Notes under the pieces: generated by a model
What the model was told of the DNA's origin: nothing
The model's database searches: none
Seen by the model: only the letters and a program-made list of their open reading frames with translations
Assembly: GCA_022695795.1 (NCBI GenBank)
Contig: MU404057.1
Span: 62,001 to 126,000, forward strand
Source of the DNA: Biscogniauxia marginata
Lineage: Eukaryota > Ascomycota > Sordariomycetes > Xylariales > Xylariaceae
DNA length: 64,000 nt
Direction: 5' to 3'
Program-made: the position numbers and the translations under genes
Shown here: positions 49,301 to 60,240 of the stretch, one piece after another
How positions within the stretch are numbered: the stretch's first letter is position 1
Layout: every line of letters starts with the position of its first letter

Positions 49301-51054
49301 AGAAAAGCTTATTAACAATGTTAAGATTCAAGTGACCCAGTGATGGGCCTCGTCGGTGACGATATTATATATTATTCCTTGGTACCGATTCAACGGTTCT
49401 ATTCAAGGATGATCCGGGGAACGCTTCCAAATGTCGCACTATTAAAACTGCCAAGTTAGTAACTGTCAAAGCGTACCAGTCTGTCATTCCAGGGGATTAA
49501 TTGTTAAATATTGACAGGGGTTTAGATAACTTCTTGTTGTAGTCTCTCCATAGTCACACTACCTGCTTCATGTTATATCTTATAAGTAGTTTCTCGATAT
49601 ACTTTTAAGAACTATTTCTAGCTGTAATAAGTTTTAATATACTCACGCTTTAGTTTAGGGGTTACTAAAATATTCTTATAAGTTTAGCTATTCCAGCGCT
49701 AGGATAACGTTAACGGAGCGTGTAAGACCATTAGTATAGAATTTAACAATTGACACCCCTGAATGGTGTACAAGTACATTAGGTAATGCTTGATCTGGCC
49801 CCTTCTCCCCCCGAGAAACACGTGGGTCTAAACTACTATCGTCAACCCCATTAGATCATCCAAATCTCTTGGAGAACTTGGGGAGGAGACACTAGGTGTA
49901 AGAAGCTATAGAATTAGGTAGGCCTCGCCAAGTTTTATCTACTAGTATTACTATCCACAAAGTATTCGAGACTGATAAGAAACAGCCTAGAAACCGGACA
50001 AACTAGTTGTCAACTAGCAACTCGAAGGCAGGCTGGGCAAATTATGGCATTCCATTATTCCTATATGCAGAGAATGCTTTCCTAGAGCATACCGGTAAGT
50101 ATCTTACAGAGATGAGAATATGTGCCTAGTCAATAATATACGCAATTGATATCCATGAAAACAAGGGGGGGTTGAATGGATTGATAAGCTAATAGAATGC
50201 TGTCTTAATGAACCCCTCTCTGTGTCTCGTGGCCCTATGTGAAGAAGCACCTCCGACCAGCTCTTACTACTGACTTTCTTTCAGGTAACTAGGATTTCTT
50301 TAATCTTCGTGCTGGGTGTAAGATTTATGTCTCAAAGAGGCACTTGCCATGTTGTTAATAAGTACGGTTGGCTTCGTTGTAGATAAAACAATAACTGTAT
50401 TACTTAGACGTTACCTGTATCTATATGCAGCTCAGTATCCGTCTATTCACATTTCCCATTGTGCCTAGCTGCAATGACTGAGGTCCTGCATGTATCGCGA
50501 CGAGGTCTGGCTACTGATGAGACCTCCTTTGCCCCTTTCTACAATAAGATGAACACTAGGCGCCGCGTTCTTCTAGAAAACTTCTAGCCTATTATTACCT
50601 TTCCAACTAGCGATACTGAACCATGAATAGGATATTCCATACCCATGGTAGAGAAATTGCCTGGACGTCCTTCGACGGCGCTGCAGTCTTTGTTTCTGTC
50701 TATAAGGTTTTATATTCTAGGTCTCACAGTCTCGCCACACATCTGAGGTACCTGAAACAAAAATCCTTTGAACTGCCTAACTACTGTGAAGATTCAAGAT
50801 GGAGAAAGTCCCTTCGACAAAAAGAATACGTGCTCTCTTCGTAGGCTTCATCCCTCTCAGTCCTGAAGTATGAATATATATCTTCAGTCCGTATCCCCAC
50901 TGTTGACGCCTGGAAACAGTTAGCTTACCTGGTAAAGGCATTTGTCCATCTAGTTTGAATCCAGAATAGCACCATCCGATTAGAACAGAGCGAGCCTTTC
51001 AGTTGAAAGTATCCAACCCGAAGATCCATTTGAAGAGATAAGTTTCTGCCTACC
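46331..51054. other. 4.7-kb region with no supported gene
   Basis: Holds the GPCR promoter at its left end and a (GTAT) tract at 46865-46890. The right half (47390-47720, 49500-50600) is TA-rich with many TATA/TTAGT words and looks like decayed, possibly RIP-mutated, DNA. A 37-codon frame from 50475 and a 73-codon frame at 50623-50844 may be gene relics, with no recognisable family. Confidence 0.45.
46865..46890. repeat. (GTAT)n microsatellite
   Basis: Tandem GTAT units flanked by GTAC on both sides; intergenic, between the GPCR promoter and the TA-rich zone. Confidence 0.88.
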
Positions 51055-52605
51055 ATGGGAAGAGGGAGGAGGAATAATCGCAGGGGTAGATTCAACAACG
51101 GTAACAACAACAGGGACTCACCCCGGAATCTTGACCGCGATGACGACTACCCCATGCACGGCGTGGATAATCTTCCCTTCCAGGCAAAGCGGCCCACTCC
51201 CGACAAGCAGCAGCACCGCGGCCTGCGGAGCCGCAAGCCGCCGAACCCGTTCCGGGGAGGCGGCGGCGGTCGTGGAAAGCCGCACGCGGCACCGGGCCAG
51301 AACGTGCAGTGGGCGTACGTCCCCGCCCGCCAATATCAACCACACCAGCACCACCAGAACCGCCAACATGCCAGCAACCGAGGAGGTCGAAACCAGACTC
51401 GAGACCACCGGCACCACCACCAGCAGTTCCGCCGCCACGGTGGCCGCCACGGCCGCCCCCGCAGCAGCAGCAGCAGCAGCTCCTCCTCTACAACCAGCTC
51501 CGTCTCGACCGACGACGCGACGCCGGTCTCGCCGGCCGCGAGCCTCCTCGGCGACGCCACCGAGGACGCGGAAGAAGCCACTGACGACGACGACAACACG
51601 CACCACCAAGCCCCCCGAAACCAAAACCCCTTCTACAAGCCCTTCCCCTTTGGCCCCTCCTCCTCCTCCACCGCCGCCGCCGCCGCGGCGATTCGAAATC
51701 CACCCCATCATCACCACAATCATCATCATCATCGTCATCATCACCATCGTCGTAAATCTCAATCCCAACCTCTGATGATAAACTCCGGCGGCGGCGGTAG
51801 GGGAAGGACGAACACGACGACGACGCGCTTCTGCACCGAGTGCCGCGACGTGCGGCGTGCGAACCTGCGCTTCCGCGACTGGGCCGAGGCCCAGGTACGG
51901 CGGGGGATACGGCGGTTCGCGCGGTGGAGCGACGACGTGGGCGTCGGGTTCGGGACCGCGGACGAGATGGACTGGCAGCCCGAACCGGTGGTGCGGGTCT
52001 TGATCCTCGGCGGGGGCGAATTCTCCGCCGGATGTAACGGGGTCGGTGGTTTTGGTGGTGGTGGTGGGTTTAGTAATAGCGTGAGCGGGTCGTCTGAGGG
52101 TGAGGGGGGAGTAGGAGTAGCAGGAGCAAGAAGTGGTGATGGAATAAGGGGGGTTATGCGCCATCATCATCATCAGCAGCCTCAGCATCAGCATCAGCAA
52201 TACCACCAGCAGCAGGGGAGACGGGGTGGTTTCGGTGTCGGTCCTGCTGGAGTTGGCGGTATTACACCAGGTCCCGGAGCCACCACAGTTCCAGCGACAG
52301 GCACGAGTTTAGGCACTAACACCAGCGTACCCGGCGCGGGGATGGGAGGGACGGGAGTAGCGACAGGAGCCGCACCCTGGGGGAGCGGCTACGATACAAC
52401 GACACATACGATGTCCGCGACGCCGTGGGATCCAACCAGCGCGTGGTACCCGGACGGAGCAGAGGCCGGAGTGACAGGGAACACGACGACGACGACATTA
52501 GCAGGCATAGATGCCCGAGTCGGAACGAGTCTGGTAGCACCTGGCGGTGGCAATGGCGGTGGCGGTTATTGTGAGGGCGAGGTGAAGAATCCAGGCATGT
52601 GGTAA
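51055..52605 (+). CDS. Low-complexity RGG/His/Ser/Gly-rich protein with a small CxxC core
   Basis: A single-exon frame of 516 residues. It starts MGRGRRNNRRGRFNNGNNN, an Arg/Gly/Asn RNA-binding-like tail. Then come RGGGGGRGK, several His-rich blocks (HQHHQNRQH, HHHNHHHHRHHHH), a nine-Ser run (about 138-146), an Asp/Glu stretch, and a Gly-rich C-terminal half. The only ordered-looking part is about residues 258-325: TTRFCTECRDVRRANLRFRD, then WAEAQVRRGIRRFARWSDD, and TADEMDWQPEPVVRVLILGG. CxEC next to basic helices could bind metal or nucleic acid. I recognise no named family. A 362-codon frame on the other strand is a by-product of the repeats. Codon use in the core is strongly G/C-ending, which supports real coding. 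Introns or a longer N-terminus are not excluded. Confidence 0.68.
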   Translation: MGRGRRNNRRGRFNNGNNNRDSPRNLDRDDDYPMHGVDNLPFQAKRPTPDKQQHRGLRSRKPPNPFRGGGGGRGKPHAAPGQNVQWAYVPARQYQPHQHHQNRQHASNRGGRNQTRDHRHHHQQFRRHGGRHGRPRSSSSSSSSSTTSSVSTDDATPVSPAASLLGDATEDAEEATDDDDNTHHQAPRNQNPFYKPFPFGPSSSSTAAAAAAIRNPPHHHHNHHHHRHHHHRRKSQSQPLMINSGGGGRGRTNTTTTRFCTECRDVRRANLRFRDWAEAQVRRGIRRFARWSDDVGVGFGTADEMDWQPEPVVRVLILGGGEFSAGCNGVGGFGGGGGFSNSVSGSSEGEGGVGVAGARSGDGIRGVMRHHHHQQPQHQHQQYHQQQGRRGGFGVGPAGVGGITPGPGATTVPATGTSLGTNTSVPGAGMGGTGVATGAAPWGSGYDTTTHTMSATPWDPTSAWYPDGAEAGVTGNTTTTTLAGIDARVGTSLVAPGGGNGGGGYCEGEVKNPGMW

Positions 52606-53269
52606 CAATCACAACCTCCTTTTCGACAGCTGACCATGCAAGTACTGACCACCCCGGAGACCCCTGATATGTAGGGAAGAACAAGAAAAGGGTAAAAGGC
52701 ACAATTTCAACGTACTCTGGAATCTCGAATAGAGCATCATCACGGGAAGACCAGGGATTGAGTCGAAGTCGAAAGCGAAGGAGAGAACTTTCTCTTCATC
52801 TGTTGATCATCTTCTATCTAGCAGTATGTGCTATCGTCGAGCTCGTGTTTTGGGTGACGATGTTTAAATACTAACCTCTTGCAACAATTGTGATATATAG
52901 GGGTACCTGTTGCCGAAAGTACCTCTCTGGCGCGGCTGTTGACCGTGATGCTTGGTCGAGGCGAAATAGAAGGCTAGTATGGCGATGTGTGGGTAGAGAC
53001 GGCTTAAGGTATTAGGGAGAGAAAATACTCGAAAATCTACAGCATCATAAGAATCATGATCTGCTGGGATTTGAATGAAATTTGCCTGTTTGGAATCAGA
53101 CACTGTCTTATGATTTATTCCTAAATAGACAGATATGCACAGGTTAATCAGCAATAAGCCAGCCCATAACGCCTAGTCGCCGTTGCCTGATGGAAACTCC
53201 ATCCAATGAACCAGTGGTAACTAATGATCACACATCGAGACGAGAACGCAGCACATTTTACGGTATGCT
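52606..53269. other. Convergent intergenic region
   Basis: 664 bp between the 3' ends of the low-complexity protein gene and NOP1. AT-rich; no gene seen. Confidence 0.55.
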
Positions 53270-54665
53270 TTACTTCGACCCTTGGTATTCACCAACCACA
53301 ATGCAGTGGTCTCGTTCATATGGCTCTGCAAGCTCCAGTTAGATATTTGTACACGTCAGAGTAAGTAATGAGAACTTACCGAGGGTTATCTGTTCTTTTG
53401 GCTTGATGCCCTCTGCCCTGAGTCGTTGCACTTCTTGGGCAAATACGGTTTCCGGCGCAGCTGTGCTGTCAATACAATTCGCCTTTATCGAAATAACCAC
53501 ACCTCCGCCGGCCTTGAGGAACAGATGAGCATTCAGGGCGACAATTCGCGACTGATCGGGCTGCGCAACATCGGCAAAGACAACGTCCACCATAGGAACG
53601 AGCATTCGATATTTCAGAGGATGCCGGGCGTCCTCGACAATTGGTACGATATTGGTTCGGTTGGTTGCGCACTCGATCCCGCGAAGTTAGTAATCATTGT
53701 GTTTATAAAACGGCAAAAACGGTGACATACGTTGACTAAATCGCGACCACTACGGTGACTGAATTCGACGGCATAGACATTACCAGTCGGACCAACAACA
53801 TCAGAAACATGAGAACTATGCCTAGGTCAGGACACTCCACACATATACTTGGAAATATCAGGGGCACTCACACTGATGTTCCCGAAGCGGCTCCAAGATA
53901 CAAAACCTTGGCACCGGGCTTCATGTAAATGTTGTCTAAGCCTCCACTGCTCAATGTCAGTACCTCGTTCTCAACCTCAAAGTTCATCCACTGTCATAAT
54001 AAACGTACTAAAGTCATGTTAGTAAGATCCGTAGAATCAGAACTAGAACCTCATCCAAGAGACTACTCTGGATCTAGGCGCGGGATGTCTGCGGGTACTG
54101 ACCATGATACCAGCGGCAATCTTGCTACGGAAAGGGTTGACAATGCGATATTCAACCTTGGTGGTGACAGGGACACCATTCTCGTCCGTGGTGGAGGAGT
54201 CGACAGATATTCTCTTCTCTCCATATCTGAAGCGCTAGATTAGCAAATATCACCAGTGTAGGTACGAGGAGGGCAAGGACTTACACGTCCACTCCCGGCG
54301 CAATGGACTTTGTAAGCAGGTGATCCTCTAGATAATAAGCGGTTAGCTGACAATGGCACGAATGGACGCGCGAAGCTGGCGACAGTACCTTTTCCCCTGG
54401 AGACGAACCACCCGGGGTGTCGGTGGGGTTCGACGACAACCTTCGCACCTCCGCGACCACCGCCCCTCGCCGGACCACCACGACCACCTCTTCCTGGTGG
54501 ACCGCCGCGACCCCGAGGGGCTCCACGACCGCCTCTTCCACCACGATCACCAAAGCCGCCGCGACCACCGCCTCTCCCGCCTCCTCTCCCGCCACCTCTG
54601 CCGCGATCGCCAAAGCCGCCGCGTCCTCCTCTCGAGCCGCCTCTACCTCTAGGAGCGATACCCAT
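53270..54665 (-). CDS. nop1: Fibrillarin, box C/D snoRNP 2'-O-methyltransferase
   Basis: Seven coding exons, complement of 53270-53325, 53380-53671, 53731-53815, 53872-53990, 54103-54226, 54285-54327, 54389-54665; 331 residues (yeast Nop1 327). Family knowledge: the nucleolar methyltransferase guided by C/D snoRNAs, also required for early pre-rRNA processing. Seen: an N-terminal GAR domain (RGG/FGDRG repeats, about 6-75); [43 protein letters not shown] motif [12 protein letters not shown] at about 179-190; [69 protein letters not shown]. Odd: the only in-frame acceptor for exon 4 (TGACAG at 53991-53996) adds 15 residues ([15 protein letters not shown], 149-163) just before the GGLDNIY block, where other fibrillarins have none. 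Confidence 0.94.
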
Positions 54666-55112
54666 CTTGCCGATCGTGCTGTTCCGTATCTGGCCGTTGT
54701 TCTGGCAACAGATGTGTGCTGCGCTGGCGAATTGGCCGGGCAATTTGGGGGAGAGAAATTTTGTAGGTAATGGAGCTTTGGCGAAGGACCTTTTTTTTAG
54801 GGAGCTTTTCAGATAAATAAGAAAATTTGCCAGAGCTAACTTATCGATAAGGCGGCATTGGAAACGATGTTGGAACATGAGGAAGTACAGGGTGGTCCAT
54901 GCGCGCTAGTGCTAGTTTCCCGCCGGAGATTCCCCGGGAGAAAAAAAAGAGTTAGACTAGGAAGGAACTGCAGGAGAGGTACGTACCTACCCAAGCAGGG
55001 CTTTACGCGAGGGCACACTTTTACATTTTCGAACTTTCCCAAACCGAACCTCGCGAAAACTTCAACCACCAACGACATCGACTCCATCTCACCACCACCA
55101 CACACAGCAAAG
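54666..55112. promoter_or_regulatory. Bidirectional promoter, NOP1 / RPL17
   Basis: 447 bp between the start codons of two ribosome-production genes. Contains an A-run (54942-54949, AAAAAAAA), a T-run (54791-54798), and CGCGAAAAC and ACGCGAGGG words near 55005-55060. No factor site can be assigned with confidence. Confidence 0.6.
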
Positions 55113-56100
55113 ATGGTATGTGACGCATTCCCACCACGCAATCAGTTTCCTTTCTCGGGCGGTATTCATTTCCGGCCACCGAGCGAAAAAAAATACCTGG
55201 AGAAGCAATGGCGAAATGCTGCCAGACAAATTCTTCGAGAAGGGAAAAAAAAAGAATAGAAAAGGATTCTGTATTTCACGGTAGAAGAACCCGGGGCGCT
55301 AATTGATGGCTTTTTTTTTTCACTCCAGGTCCGATACGCTGCCACCGAGATCGAGCCCGCAAAGTCGGCTCGCGCCCGCGGCGCCTACCTGCGAGTCTCG
55401 TTCAAGAACACCCGAGAGACCGCTCAGGCCATCAACGGCTGGAAGTTGACTCGCGCCGTCAAGTTCCTCGAGAACGTCAAGGAGAAGACCGAGGCCGTCC
55501 CCATGCGACGATACGCCGGCAGCACCGGACGAACAGCCCAAGGTATGAATCATCATCTAGGGATACGAGGCTAGAGTTGCGCTGTGGAGTAGTCGGGCGA
55601 ACACCGTGAGAGAGGAGCAGAGAAGCTGACAGGATAATATCCCAACAGGCAAGCAGTTCGGTGTCTCCCGCGCCCGATGGCCCGTCAAGTCGGCCGAGTT
55701 CCTGCTCGGACTGTTGAAGAACGCCGAGTCGAACGCTGATGCTAAGGGTCTGGACACTAGCAACTTGATCGTCAAGCACATCCAGGTCAACCAGGCCCCC
55801 AAGCAGCGCAGACGAACCTACCGTGCCCATGGTCGTGTATGTCACCGCCAATTTCCTCCTCCCCCTCCCGCCTCTTTCAGCTTGTAAAGTTGGCTGGGAT
55901 CTTCGTAACGGAACCATAAATTCTGACTTGAAAACCCATAGATCAACCCCTACATGTCGAACCCGTGCCACATCGAGCTCATCCTGACCGAGAGCGAAGA
56001 AGTTGTCCAGAAGTCGGACCAGGTCCGCTCGCGCGAGGTTGAGCATCTGAGCTCGAGACAGCGAGGTGCTCGGATCCGGAAGGCCATCACCGCCTCATAG
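55113..56100 (+). CDS. rpl17: 60S ribosomal protein L17 (uL22)
   Basis: Spliced model: 55113-55115, 55329-55542, 55649-55836, 55942-56100; 187 residues, normal for the family. The first coding exon is only the ATG, directly followed by GTATGT. Family knowledge: a component of the large ribosomal subunit near the peptide exit tunnel. Seen: [101 protein letters not shown]; Arg/Lys-rich C-terminus. All junctions are in frame. Intron 1 (213 nt) is the longest, as is common for fungal ribosomal-protein genes, and contains no recognisable snoRNA. Confidence 0.97.
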
Positions 56101-57390
56101 ATTAGGAAGGGGTAGGGATGTGATGATATTGCGAGGGTGATCGGGGTTAGTTGCTTTCACTTCAGGTGTCAAGGCGGTCGCAAAGCATGGGTCTAGGTTT
56201 CTGGCATGCAACTTCGCGAAATAAATAGAATCTTCGTGGATTCCCCCAAAATACAATGGTTTTGAACAAAAGCCCAGTTCGATCATGAGGTGATCACCCG
56301 AGACTCGCCAGCTCCCAGACAGGTTCGATTAGCTAGAATATTGGCCTCCCTCAGGACGGCCGTGTTATTATCCAGGTCCCTTGAGGTAACTATTAAGGCC
56401 TTGTGGGATAACCTGACACTCACCACCATGACTGCCAGCATGCCGTGCCATAGTTGAATAATCCAGTTGCAATGCATATGTAGTCAAGATCACTCGCTTG
56501 AAAGATAGCATTTCGCCCAGTCCAGCAATCAGTCCAATATAGAGTATATGTACATATCTTTCTAAACACCACCCCGCTCGAGCCTTAGTTCTCATTCCAT
56601 GACCACTCGCTCACCCTAAGCGTTAAGCTACCCCATATATACATTTTCTCGGTATAACTTCAAAATCAAACACGGAAATCTTTAAAATTCAGGAGAACCA
56701 TCAAGCACTCTCGCATTATAGGGGTTTTTTTTTTGAAGGCAGCGCAGCCCCAGCTTGGCCATCTCAACCTAACGTAGGTAAGAGATCTATCTACTAGCTA
56801 AGGCCATCTCATTATCTACACGTAAAGCCCTTCTCCAACATAGCAAAAGCAAAGCCCACGTCGTCTATCCCGGGATATATATTCCCCCCCCCCCCTTTTT
56901 TTTTTGCCCTCGACGACTCAGCTCATCACGGTCATCTATCCGACTCGACTTTTCTCCCCAAACTGTCTGACATCGTCATCTTACACGCAAAGCATCCTTG
57001 GCAGTAGGACCTGTGGGCCGAATCAACTGGTTTTTTTTTTTTTTTTTTTCGTCGGCAACGTAGATCATATGTATACGGAGAAGAAAAAATTTACATAGTA
57101 GTGATGCGTGTGAGCAGCCTTGATAGGCGTTAAGGGTGCTTATGGAAACGTAACCCTTTCCGATTGCCTCTCGGGAGAAGAGTGACTCATTCTTAGGCAG
57201 AGAGATCTGGGCTTGACTTCGTCGCGCACACAGATCTCTCTCTCTCAACCCCCTTCCCCAAAAGTTGGACCATAGACGAGATTGAGAGTGATGGAAAAAG
57301 GGCGATCTAATTTAGATTTTCCATCCTCAGTCCACAGTTCGCTTCATGTGGTGTGGTGGTTTTTTTTCTTTTTCTTCAAAAAACCGATGA
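56101..57390. other. Convergent intergenic region, 1.3 kb
   Basis: Between the 3' ends of RPL17 and the F-box gene. Contains a C12-T10 junction (56884-56905) and a run of 19 T (57031-57049). No gene seen. Confidence 0.6.
56884..56905. repeat. C12-T10 homopolymer junction
   Basis: A run of C passes directly into a run of T. Similar junctions lie at 19921-19939, 24677-24693 and 26152-26166, all intergenic and in the same orientation. Confidence 0.9.
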
Positions 57391-60240
57391 CTACCGAGCG
57401 TCGCCCCAGACGTCGACGTCTCCGTGTGGCGCATCCAAGATTCTGTGGTCGGCGCCGTCAGGGCCCTCCCCAGGGGGAGGAGGAGGAGGAGGACCATGAA
57501 AAGGACCACGATCCAGAGCACGACCTTGGATAATATTCGGAATGGTAAGGTCGCGAACATGGTGTCGGTGGTAGTGGTGGTGGTGTCGAGCGGAGACGCT
57601 TTCGGTCACCTTGTACCCAGCCTCCGTATCCAGCCCCCTCTGCAAGCTCTCCAGTCCCGCCTCATCGTTATAGTTGTTGTCGAGTTCATCCGTGTTGTAA
57701 TTTTCGATGGCTTGTACTTGGTCCTCCTCGTCCTTCGCATAAAATATTCCTGCGTAGCGCTCAAGGGGGGTGAGCTCGTTGATTCGTTCAATCTTTCCGC
57801 TGAAGCGGCCTTTGCCGGGAATAGATATTCCGTCGTCCCTAGCAGCCCGTATGACATCTTCATCATACACCCCGTTCCATCCTATGTGGAGGCCGAATAT
57901 TCTTCTCATGGCTAGCGCTTCCTTTTCTTCGATACATGGAGCAACACGTCCAAGGTGCCGATCTGTATTGATTTGCATAAACCATTGGATACAGCCCAAC
58001 GCTCTTAGACCATCAGCGTAGCTTGAGACGTGTGCTAGGTCGGCACCAATAATGTCGCGAAGACTTAAGTTGCCGATTCGATTAGAAATAAAGCGACTAT
58101 CGGGAATCGTCGCGTAACCGCAGGACTTGAATGTAATGGTTCTTAATTTGAGTTGCTTCTTTAAGTGGAGTGGCCCTGTGGGTTCGTCTGGGTTAGATTC
58201 TTGTTTGTGAAGGTGCTCTCTAATGGTGTCTCCCGGCGTGAGCATATCAATGATGTGAGGCCATGATAAGGAACGGGGTGCTTCCAGGGGAGTTGAGTCT
58301 CCCGTAGTTTCATAAAGATGATTAGCGATGTTGGTAAGTAGATCTTGTGGGACCTGCCGGCCTTGATGTGCCATTAAATTTTGAAACGCCATGAGAACAG
58401 GTGTGTGGTTCGGTATATTGAGGGGCAGACCTAAGTGAGCTGGTGGATTCTGGTGCTGACCACCACCACCATCATCAGGAGGAGGGGGGACGGGCTGATC
58501 ACCACCTTGCCCAGTGTCGACACTTGTGGGAGGGCTAGTGAGTGAAACCGTCTCCAGGTTCAATGACTCAAGAGAGATTGTTGCCATTTGTCGTATAACA
58601 CGAAAAAAGACTTGCGGTGTGAACCAGCAATTCTTGAGGGACAGGTGCGTGATGAATGGAAGCACAAGGAGGTTTTCAACTCGCGAGTCGGCGATTCTCC
58701 GATGGTTCTTTAGGAAAGGTGCCGGTAGGATATGGTTGTTTCGTTGTAGACGCCCAGGGGCCAGTTCCCCGCCGCAGAGCCACTCGAAATGGAGGCGCTT
58801 TATGTGTTGATGCTTGCCGATATGATTATTCAGCAATCTATAGACTTTGGGCAATGCATCTGTAGGGTAGACCTGTGTTTCCCCAACAGCATTTGGGGCA
58901 TACTCCGTCAGCTTTCTCCAGTCGGGTACGACCGCCAGTGATACTTCCTCCAGTTTTGGTAACTTGGACCAAACATCATCTCGGCACAACGAGTCGAGGT
59001 GGAAGCTCGGGAGGCTTGCAATCTTAAACTTTGTCAAGTTGACAAACGAAGCCGCGTTGTCGATGACCCCGAGCAAATATGACTGGATGAGAGCCTGGTG
59101 AGCTGATATGTGCTGCATCAGCAATCTCTTTTGGGCATCTGTGAGGAGGTCCGGCTGTAGACGTAGGGTCTTGGATCGATGTTTGCAACAGTCGCAAGCT
59201 GGACATAGGGGACGGGATCCTCCACGATTCTCAGGAAGAGGGCACCTTTGACGCTCCTCCCTAGCAAGCTGCTCCACTGTGATGCCTTCAGTCTTCAAAA
59301 GCTGGCCGATCCTGTCGGGCACGCAATTTGGAGCCACATCAGCAGCATGCATCATGCGCTCAAGCATCTCATAGCGGTAGGATTTCTCAAAGTCAAGGGC
59401 AGGGACATGGCACCGGCTTTTCTGGATCACATTCGGGTCGCCAAACACGGCAAGTGGTTGGAGGGGGGCCAGGGGGTTGATATCAGGGCCGCGAAGGTAG
59501 CCCAACCCCCCTTCGCACGATAGGCCGAGTTCCTGGACTTCGCCCAGGTGGCTCAAGATGCGAAACATGCCTTTAGAGTTCTCCAAAGACTCGGTGACTT
59601 TTTGGAGAAGCGATTGAGATCGAGTCGACTGGCTTGGCCATCGGTACATGCCCCAGGGGCGGACCTCAAGGACCTGGCAGTCATCGATGTTGGGGGTGGC
59701 GAGATCGGACTCGTTCAGCTCTAGTGCCAAGGCGAACCGGCGTATCTCGTGGCCAAAGTTGTCAAAGATAGAGGTGTTGCCTAGTAGATGTTCTGTGATG
59801 TCGATGGAGGGTGAGTTGACGTGGAGTGGGAGGCCGGTGTCAAGGGTAGTGCTGAGCTTGGGCCCGAAGTGAACGACAAGATGTCGGAAATAGTAGCTGG
59901 CCAGCTTCGCATTGAACTCATGATTGACAAGGCGCATTGCCTGGACATCGTCGCGGCTGCGCAGGAACTGGGCTATCAGGACAAAAAGCTCGACGGGCAG
60001 TTTGCCAGGAGGCCATCGCCATCTGGCAGCTGGTTTTATTTTATCGAAGCATCAGTATTGCGAATATAGAATGTGGGCAGGCGCGGCGGCGGCCTTGATC
60101 CCGAGTAGTGTTGATACAATCCGCTGTGATACTCTGCAGTTTCGGGTTCAGGATGTAGGGGGGTGTAATATGGACCACGGGACAGCACAGCGAGACGGGG
60201 AAAAGAAATATTACTTACAAGATTCTCGCGTGGGGGCCAT
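57391..60240 (-). CDS. Large F-box protein
   Basis: Complement of 57391-60029 and 60219-60240; 886 residues. The long frame alone begins at a methionine inside the F-box; reading upstream and joining a 22-nt first exon (MAPTRES, donor GTAAGT) through the acceptor at 60030-60031 restores a complete F-box at about residues 17-55 (LPVELFVLIAQFLRSRDDVQ, then RLVNHEFNAKLASYYFRHLV). Family knowledge: F-box proteins are substrate receptors of SCF ubiquitin ligases. Beyond the F-box are scattered leucine-rich segments, a Cys cluster (CPACDCCKH, about 275-283), a Gln/Pro/Gly-rich disordered stretch near 545-580, and a tail with HHHHYHRHH and a seven-Pro run. I do not recognise the substrate-binding part. 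Fungal-specific family, function unknown. Confidence 0.83.

Noticed and set aside
51118..52206. 362-codon frame on the minus strand
   Set aside because: Mirror of the repeat-rich coding strand at 51055-52605; composition is Val/Leu/Met runs opposite His/Gly/Asp codons, with no family signal.
55116..55328. snoRNA inside RPL17 intron 1
   Set aside because: No convincing C/D or H/ACA boxes with pairing ends could be found.
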